Below are positions 32,224 to 33,882 of a stretch of DNA of 33,882 nt, one piece after another. Under the pieces are notes generated by a model. The model searched no databases and was not told where the DNA came from. It worked only from the letters and a program-made list of their open reading frames with translations. The stretch comes from Anaerolineaceae bacterium. Its GTDB lineage: Bacteria > Chloroflexota > Anaerolineae > Anaerolineales > Anaerolineaceae. The stretch's first letter is position 1, and each line of letters starts with the position of its first letter. The stretch lies in assembly GCA_028714615.1 (NCBI GenBank), contig JAQTMA010000017.1:1-33882 (forward strand). The letters run 5' to 3'. The translations under genes were made by a program, and so were the position numbers.

Positions 32224-32556
32224 CTGAACCTCCGCTTTTCATTGATTTTGGATCGTCACCGGTTTGCTATTGCGCCTGTGAAGCGGCAAAGCCATGAATA
32301 TTGATGTTCTCGTGTCGGGCGAATGTTAATCAAACTCCATACCAGATCAGATTCTGGTATGGAGGTAGGATGGGCGTAGGTGGTTTGAATGGAAGGCAGG
32401 ATGGAGAGTGAGGATTATTAACATCTTCTCGGCTCGGAACGGAAAGCCCGGCACGCAATATATCAAAGGTGGTTTCGAACTACTCTTTTTTTCGTGGTTT
32501 TGACAAAAACCGAAGAAGTGTGGCCTGATCGGGCGACCGGATTGGCCACCGAAGTC
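32224..32556 (-). other. Long untranslated leader of the allF operon
   Basis: About 325 bases separate the predicted start of transcription near 32550 from the allF start. The stretch holds a G+C-rich possible hairpin near 32520-32550 (GTGGCC ... GGCCAC) and an 11-base-pair inverted repeat (TCCATACCAGA at 32336-32346 and its complement at 32353-32363, six-base loop). No ORF with a ribosome site and no recognised riboswitch class is visible. Confidence 0.45.
32336..32363. repeat. Perfect 11-bp inverted repeat in the allF leader
   Basis: TCCATACCAGA, loop TCAGAT, TCTGGTATGGA. It could be an RNA hairpin in the leader or an operator for a dimeric regulator. It lies 113 bases upstream of the TTG start and has no T-tract, so it is a poor terminator by itself. 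Confidence 0.6.
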
Positions 32557-32585
32557 AGTATAGCACCACAAAGAAGCAGAGTCAA
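32557..32585 (-). promoter_or_regulatory. Sigma-70-type promoter of the allF operon
   Basis: On the minus strand a -35 TTGACT (32580-32585) and a -10 TATACT (32557-32562) are separated by exactly 17 bases. This is the only strong promoter found upstream of the ten-kilobase minus-strand operon that ends with the permease. Confidence 0.7.
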
Positions 32586-32609
32586 CAATTTTCGGCAAAT
32601 AAACCGGCG

Positions 32610-32624
32610 TAATGTCTGACATTA
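32610..32624. promoter_or_regulatory. Palindrome TAATGTCTGACATTA, operator candidate
   Basis: A perfect 15-base inverted repeat sharing the TGTCTGACA core with the two sites at 9727 and 9752. It lies between the divergent promoters of the allF operon (25 bases from its -35) and the GNAT-like copy 2, so one regulator could act on both, and also on the deaminase run. Confidence 0.55.
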
Positions 32625-32684
32625 AGCCGATTAAACATCAGGGAAACCTACCAGCAAGAACATCCATAAAGCAGGACGCTCAGG

Positions 32685-32709
32685 TTGCCTGACAATCTCG
32701 GAGTATAAT
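32685..32709 (+). promoter_or_regulatory. Probable promoter region of GNAT-like copy 2 with a second operator-like site
   Basis: A consensus -10 TATAAT at 32704-32709 lies 44 bases before the ATG at 32753. No clear -35 is visible at standard spacing. TTGCCTGACAA at 32685-32695, one base off the TTGTCTGACAA palindrome, lies in the -35/-10 region, where a bound repressor would block polymerase. Confidence 0.4.
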
Positions 32710-32752
32710 CACGTTATATCCTTCCAACTTCATCACTAAGGAGTAAGCAAGC

Positions 32753-33478
32753 ATGAGACTCGAACCCCCAGAGAAAGTATCTCAAGAACAAATTACCATT
32801 GACGTCCGTGAGATTGAGCCATTACTTCAAGCGCCTCCCATGACCGTCAAGCCCTGGCCTGAGGCGATGATTACTCTGAAAGACGGTCGAATCCTGTACA
32901 TTCGCCAGGCAACCCTGGAAGATGTGCCCTTGATGTTGGAATACATGAAGAAAGTAATGGAAGTTGAGCACGACTTCTATGATATCGTCGGTGTCCGCAC
33001 CTACGCCGAAATCCTGGGCTGGGCGCGCAAACGCCTCAAGGATCCATTCCACCTGATTGGCCTTATCAATGGTGAATGGGCGGGATTAGCGAACGGACGC
33101 TTCTTCACCGAAGATGTTGCGATTTCTCTGCATACGATGACTTTCGCACGGGGAGGCCGCATCGGTTATGCCATGTATTACGCCAAGACCTATTATGCCC
33201 TGGAGATCAACAAGGTGAAAGAATGGTGGTCAACCTTCGAGAGCTATAACGGTTGGCGTATGGCCGGCCTCGAAATGGCGCAGCCCACCAAGCCCTGGCC
33301 CGAATACCAACACGAGCTGGGCGGCGCCACGATCTACTACGTCACTCAGCGATACTGGCAAACCTCCCTAAAAAACTTCACCAAGCAAATGATTGGCTCT
33401 GACCTGGTCTTCGACGTGCCCGTCGAAGTGCGCGAGGCCAACAAAGTTTTCCGTTTGCCCGAGAAAGTATTGGTCTGA
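32753..33478 (+). CDS. Unnamed GNAT-like protein, copy 2
   Basis: A 241-residue paralogue of the protein at 12254, equal in length and roughly two-thirds identical by eye, nearly identical over the first 28 residues (L-E-P-P-E-K-V-S-Q-E) and in the blocks H-D-F-Y-D-I-V-G, Y-A-E-I-L-G-W, I-S-L-H-T-M and K-P/Y-P-W-P-E-Y-Q-H-E-L-G-G-A. AAGGAG lies nine bases before the ATG. It is read divergently from the allF operon and followed by a clear terminator, so it is a single-gene unit. Having one copy beside each cyclase gene set suggests a shared role in the pathway; what it does is unknown. Confidence 0.9.
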   Translation: MRLEPPEKVSQEQITIDVREIEPLLQAPPMTVKPWPEAMITLKDGRILYIRQATLEDVPLMLEYMKKVMEVEHDFYDIVGVRTYAEILGWARKRLKDPFHLIGLINGEWAGLANGRFFTEDVAISLHTMTFARGGRIGYAMYYAKTYYALEINKVKEWWSTFESYNGWRMAGLEMAQPTKPWPEYQHELGGATIYYVTQRYWQTSLKNFTKQMIGSDLVFDVPVEVREANKVFRLPEKVLV

Positions 33479-33530
33479 AATCTTGATTTGAAATTGAGCC
33501 GGTTGAATCTGCCCTAGGTGATCTATAGGA

Positions 33531-33575
33531 GAAAGGATCTCGGATATGTTATTCGGGATCCTTTCTTTTCATTTC
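33531..33575 (+). terminator. Rho-independent terminator after GNAT-like copy 2
   Basis: A 12-pair stem with one G-T wobble (GAAAGGATCTCG at 33531-33542, CGGGATCCTTTC at 33554-33565, 11-base loop) is followed by TTTTCATTTC. It lies about 50 bases after the stop codon. Confidence 0.75.
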
Positions 33576-33636
33576 ATCAGCTCGGGTGATTTGTCTTGAC
33601 CGCCACGCGACTGAGCAAAAACCCTCATCCCATCCC

Positions 33637-33882
33637 GATTTGTAGCCCGGGCATCCCTGCCCGGGGTCCTTGGAGTGAGACTCCTCGACCCCCGGGCTGC
33701 TCTGCTGTTTTTTCCTGGTAGTCTCGCCGGTCGGCCATGACCCCCATACCAGCTTGATTTGTAGCCCGGGCATCCCTGCCCGGGGTCCTTGGAGTGAGAC
33801 TCCTCGACCCCCGGGCTGCTCTGCTGTTTTTTCCTGGTAGTCTCGCCGGTCGGCCATGACCCCCATACCAGCTTGATTTGTA
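33637..33882. repeat. 119-bp direct tandem repeat, at least two full units, running off the right edge
   Basis: Units at 33637-33755 and 33756-33874 look identical throughout, and the first eight bases of a third unit (GATTTGTA) end the window. Each unit contains a hairpin (CCCGGGCA, four-base loop, TGCCCGGG), a second small inverted repeat (GGAGT-GAG-ACTCC) and a T6 run. The bases just before unit one (33619-33636) resemble the end of a unit, so an older decayed copy may precede. The open frame across it (33549-33866, minus) only reflects the repeat. Confidence 0.85.

Noticed and set aside
33549..33866. 105-codon open frame on the minus strand at the right edge
   Set aside because: It is a translation of the 119-bp tandem repeat, repeating the same peptide, with no ribosome site and no recognisable domain.
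1..33882. CRISPR arrays, tRNA or rRNA genes, transposases, integrases
   Set aside because: No spaced short repeats, no tRNA cloverleaf and no recombinase motifs were found by eye; the only tandem repeat is the 119-bp unit at the right edge.

Overview
This 33.9 kb window is gene-dense, mostly single-strand chromosomal DNA from a bacterium that is probably an anaerobic Chloroflexota (Anaerolineae type). That placement is inferred from the overall gene set and from the lipoprotein with a long Thr/Pro/Ala-rich linker directly after its lipobox cysteine. No 16S, tRNA or other phylogenetic marker is present to confirm it. I see no phage, insertion sequence or CRISPR array.

Layout. (1) 1-9762, minus strand: a nucleoside/base ABC importer (ATPase cut off at the left edge, BMP-type binding lipoprotein), then a run transcribed from a strong promoter at about 9.7 kb: 8-oxoguanine deaminase, an adenine-deaminase-like amidohydrolase, a GntR/UTRA regulator, an aspartate-carbamoyltransferase paralogue, a four-helix-bundle protein, an ornithine-carbamoyltransferase/YgeW-like paralogue and carbamate kinase. 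(2) 9748-12095: folD and, divergently, a UDP-glucose dehydrogenase. (3) 12254-17560, minus: a six-gene operon with a sodium-pumping biotin decarboxylase (alpha, gamma, biotin carrier, beta), a cyclase-family metal hydrolase and an unnamed GNAT-like protein. Just upstream is a dead remnant of a molybdenum-hydroxylase FAD subunit. (4) 18234-21004: AllH (DUF2877), two small membrane proteins and an NmrA-like oxidoreductase. (5) 21290-32223, minus: AllF (FdrA), AllG (DUF1116), a fused double cyclase, a three-subunit molybdenum hydroxylase, CoxG, a 61-residue tail-anchored protein and a UraA-type permease. (6) 32753-33882: a second copy of the GNAT-like gene, a terminator and a 119-bp tandem repeat running off the edge.

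How it fits together. The window reads as an anaerobic nucleobase/ureide catabolism island. Bases enter through the NCS2 permease and the BMP/ABC system, are deaminated and hydroxylated, and ring-opened ureido products are cleaved with phosphate. AllFGH is the oxamate carbamoyltransferase of allantoin fermentation; together with the two carbamoyltransferase paralogues it would release carbamoyl phosphate, from which carbamate kinase makes ATP. FolD could process one-carbon units, and the sodium-pumping decarboxylase would conserve energy from an acyl-CoA product. The steps between the hydroxylated base and the carbamoyl-releasing step have no recognised enzyme here; the two cyclase genes and the paired GNAT-like proteins are the candidates. 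These pathway links are inference; the gene families themselves are well supported.
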